Positions 60,923 through 64,000 of a DNA stretch of 64,000 bases are shown in pieces; position 1 is the stretch's first letter, and every line of letters starts with the position of its first letter. This stretch comes from Chromobotia macracanthus (Eukaryota; Chordata; Actinopteri; Cypriniformes; Botiidae), in NCBI GenBank assembly GCA_036877525.1, contig JAZGTH010000072.1, positions 6,038,501-6,102,500 of the forward strand, in the 5' to 3' direction. Under the pieces are notes generated by a model that saw only the letters and a program-made list of their open reading frames with translations, was not told the DNA's origin and did no database searches. A program made the position numbers and the translations under genes.

Positions 60923-63038
60923 TTTTCTTTGTATGAATAACTATTCATTATTTTCCATATTCTTACAACTATAAGGTGTCACCAAGAAGCTCTAAGACAA
61001 TAGTTTGACCTTCAGTCTGGCTCCTGTATACGGCTGCTTTAAGATTTGTATTGATTTTTTTGAAATCTCACTCTGTTCTGATAGAGCCACAAATATCTTG
61101 ACATTTAATTTAGCTTAAAGTACTTACAGAAACAGACAAACATCTGTGAATGTCCAGACAATGAAGTCGATGAGGTGTCTGCAGACAGCAGCTGGCTGAT
61201 CTTCTCATTGCTGAATATTTAGAGTCTGTTTGGAATGAGGCAGTTTTCTCTTGGCTAAATAATTCAATACAGCTGCAGTCAGACTCTGATCCACAGGGTA
61301 CCTGGTCTTATTGCCACATGAACATCTCAGAGAGATGAAGAAAGTGTTGAAAACATCTCAGACATACAACCCAACATGTTAGAGAGTCTAACGACTCAAC
61401 TGTAGTTCAAAGAACTTCATTAGAAGAATAATGAATCTGTGACGTGTGTTCTGTGGAGTTTGTGCTGTTCAAATGTTTTGGTCCGATTACAGGCAGTGTT
61501 TCAGTGCAGATGTCTGCAGAGACATCAGAGCAAAGCTCCTGGAATCAGCGGATAAATAAGAAAAGCTGCGTTTATACGGCCGCTGGTGTTGATTCCCTGA
61601 AGGCTGATTCTCAGAAATGATTCATTGTGTTTCTGTCATTACTGCTGCTGTCTATCGGTTACCTCATCGGCTGTTAGTCGGTCAGCAGGTGTGATTGTTC
61701 CTCACAGAGTTTGATTAGAATGTACTTTTGATTTTGCTTCTCTGGATGATGGCTAACAGAAGATAGTTGTTTCAATTATATATTTTTCTCCAGGATATAG
61801 AAGCCATACTTACGATGACATTATATTAAAGCAAAAAGCTATAGAATTCTGAAAGCAGTTTGTTCATTTACCATTAATGTCACAGGCACAGATGTGTGTG
61901 CATTTCATCTGATACTGCGTGAAAACTGCTATTCACGCTTCATTGTGTCCGAACGATAATAACTTAAATTTAGTCGTTCACATGTTTACTCTTCAGCGTG
62001 TGTGTTTCTCAGCGTTGGGCAGACGTGTCGTGAGAAGCACTTAAACAGTTTGGCATTTAGGTTTGCAATCAACCTGAAAAAGAGCAAATTAGATCCATAT
62101 GAAATTCTAATTGAAACACTTTCAAATGAACTTAGTAGATGCAATTAAGCACAAAGACGTTTTTCAACTCCATATCCTCTTGTTGCATTCTCTTTTTCAC
62201 TGCAGTCGAGGTGAAATCTGCCAGCTGGAGGCTGTTACCATCTATTTGTTTTCCATTAGCTTAATCAGAGTTGATACGTCTGCAAACAGTAACGTGTGCG
62301 CTGCGCTATAACACACGTCTACCTGTATCAAACACGTCTCCAAAACTAGATTGTCTCTTGACACTAGCTGGTGGAAATGTGATAAATATCTGATGAGTTT
62401 GTGGCCTCTTCATTAGATGCCCATCGACTCTTTTGAACATGTTTACTTTGCTGAACTACATTTTCGGCTTTCTGAAATCTTGGTGGGCGATTTGATGTTT
62501 CTTATTTTTCCATTTCATGTCCCATAACTGATCTTCTTGACAGGTTTGTCAGATTCACACATTCATGTTTTTTAAGCAGATTCTGGTTTTGTTTTCTTCA
62601 GATTCTGTAATAAAATCTTCAGGAAACTTTACATTAAGATCATGATGGTGAGATGTAGGGCAGTGGTGAGTTATGTTGAGGATTTTGAGAGGAAATGTTT
62701 CTGCTGGTTTCTGTGATATGATGAACTGCAGGTTTGAATGAGTATCAGAGCATGACCTCATCGTGACCTTTGATTGACCTCAGTCACTGTGTTCATTTAG
62801 AGGAGTGAGTGTGTCCTCTCTGCTCTGAAACAGTTCAGGAAACGCTGGACCTCTGCAGTATTCAGTGTGACAGCTGAATAGAGATGAAGCTTTTTCTCAA
62901 TGAGATCATTATACTTTAATAAAGACCTTATAGAAGATCATCAGATGGGCTTGATCTGTTTTAATGGAACCTGAAGAGAAGAATACATCAAAATGTTCCA
63001 GACAGCAGAAACCCAAAAGTGATGTTCTACTGACAGGA

Positions 63039-63062
63039 TGTGTGTGTGTGTGTGTGTGTGTG
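63039..63062 (+). repeat. (TG)n microsatellite
   Basis: Seen: about 12 TG units after ACAGGA in intron 2. Downstream TTTGACCTACATTATGAGGA and a G-rich patch with GGGGGTTAGATTTGAGGGT look like a decayed fish dispersed repeat. Confidence 0.9.
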
Positions 63063-64000
63063 GTTTGACCTACATTATGAGGATATATCATGTATTCAGG
63101 TTTTAGGTCACTATTATGAGGACAAATGGCTAAAAAACATACTAAACATTTTTCATTAAAAATGTTATAATTTGAGGGGGTTAGATTTGAGGGTGGGGTC
63201 ATTATTTAAGGGAATAATTTATTTAAAAATGGCATTTGTGTCATGAAGGTTTTTTAAGGAATAACTCAGTAACAAACTGTGCACACTGCTGTCAGTTTTC
63301 ATGATGTTAATTCTGCTGTCTGGAAGCTGACGTTGATTTAAATACTAAACACATTCGATTCTTGGAGGTTTGTGTGTCTGGCCATCCAGCCCTTCATTTT
63401 ACTCTGATAATGAACAGAGGTCAGCCTGTTCTTCCCTCATCCGTGCACACATGAATGTTTCTCAACACACACATTTATTTTTAACTTTTTGGTGCTGCCC
63501 TAAATATTAGAAAAGGCTTGTTATTCTACCTAAACGTAACTAGCTGTTACATAAATAGTGGGCTGAGTATGCGGTTTGTCTTGTTGTGTTTGAAAAAATT
63601 AGGATGGGTTTGGAAAACAACACCACCCATGATCCACTGGGTCACACTGTAATCAGAGACCAGAAATCTGTTTAGTTTAAAATGAATCTCTGCTATCAAA
63701 ATGTTTTTCCTCATGAGCAACATCACAGTCTAGAATATCTTCAGTTTAGCTGCTCTGATGAGAGAGAGAGAGACGTTGGGCAGCTCAGGTCGGCTCTGCT
63801 CGTCTCCACCTGTCTGAAATCTGTGTCCATCTGGCTCCTAATTCACTGTATCGCTTGTTTGGCTGCGTTCAGTGTTCTCACGTCCTCCTCTGCCAACACA
63901 CGGCTTGTGTCTCGGGCAGGTGTCGCTCCGGCCTGCCTTTCACAGGCCTGCACACCTCAGCTCTCATCGTTAGGTCTTTTTCTCCTGATTTATGATGGAG

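Larger units (their letters stand above)
59993..64000 (+). other. Intron 2 of the cntnap gene, 5' part only
   Basis: Starts with gtagat after exon 2 and continues off the right edge. The sequence is AT-rich. It contains a TA/TTTA-rich tract (about 60872-60920), a TG run (63039-63061), a GA run (63759-63773) and an unassigned low-repeat stretch near 61990-62330 with several TAAT cores. The next expected exon, beginning with the Gly-Gly-Trp-Ser-Pro motif, was not found here. Confidence 0.75.

Overview
The window looks like vertebrate nuclear DNA from a teleost fish, most likely a cyprinid. It has long non-coding stretches, many CA/TG microsatellites and minisatellites, GT-AG spliced short exons, and decayed copies of dispersed repeats that I recognise from memory as cyprinid-type: palindromic MITEs with a 'gttcacccaaaaatg' end, the 'agaacc/ggttct' MITE, a tRNA-derived SINE tail, and 'ggttgctagggtgttgct' phrases. 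There are no bacterial-style genes, operons, rRNAs, tRNAs or CRISPR arrays. Nearly all open reading frames over 60 codons look like chance or simple-repeat artefacts.

I can support one gene, the 5' end of a contactin-associated protein (Caspr/neurexin-IV family) gene on the + strand. Coding exon 1 (47099-47177) encodes a start methionine and signal peptide and ends in a phase-1 donor. Coding exon 2 (59882-59992, 111 bp, phase 1-1) encodes the start of the discoidin (F5/8C) domain with CDSPLVSSLP and ELSSSHGPGYAKLNRRD. From memory this is closest to CNTNAP4/CNTNAP3. Intron 1 is about 12.7 kb. Intron 2 runs off the right edge, so the rest of the gene lies beyond the window.

Layout: 1-45 kb is upstream sequence without a recognisable gene. 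It holds microsatellites, old MITE/SINE copies, a perfect 28-bp AT palindrome (1661-1688) and a 1.57-kb, 24-bp-unit minisatellite (42354-43924). From 45.69 to 46.94 kb there is a 1.25-kb TG-rich array in two blocks with different interrupters (TTCTGTACAG, then TATAG). It stops just before the presumed 5' UTR. Exon 1 is followed at once by a 1.46-kb minisatellite (47178-48640) whose repeat unit contains the GTGAGTGATT of exon 1's own splice donor. Next is a CpG-rich block (48641-49290) with another small minisatellite. The rest of intron 1 and intron 2 is ordinary AT-rich sequence with a few repeats.

The most interesting structure is this tandem-repeat-packed first-exon neighbourhood: a UG-rich array ending in a T5-CCGGCAG acceptor-like site, a strong-context 6-codon upstream ORF, and a donor-derived minisatellite that puts many decoy 5' splice sites beside the real one. 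Whether any of this affects splicing or expression is inference.
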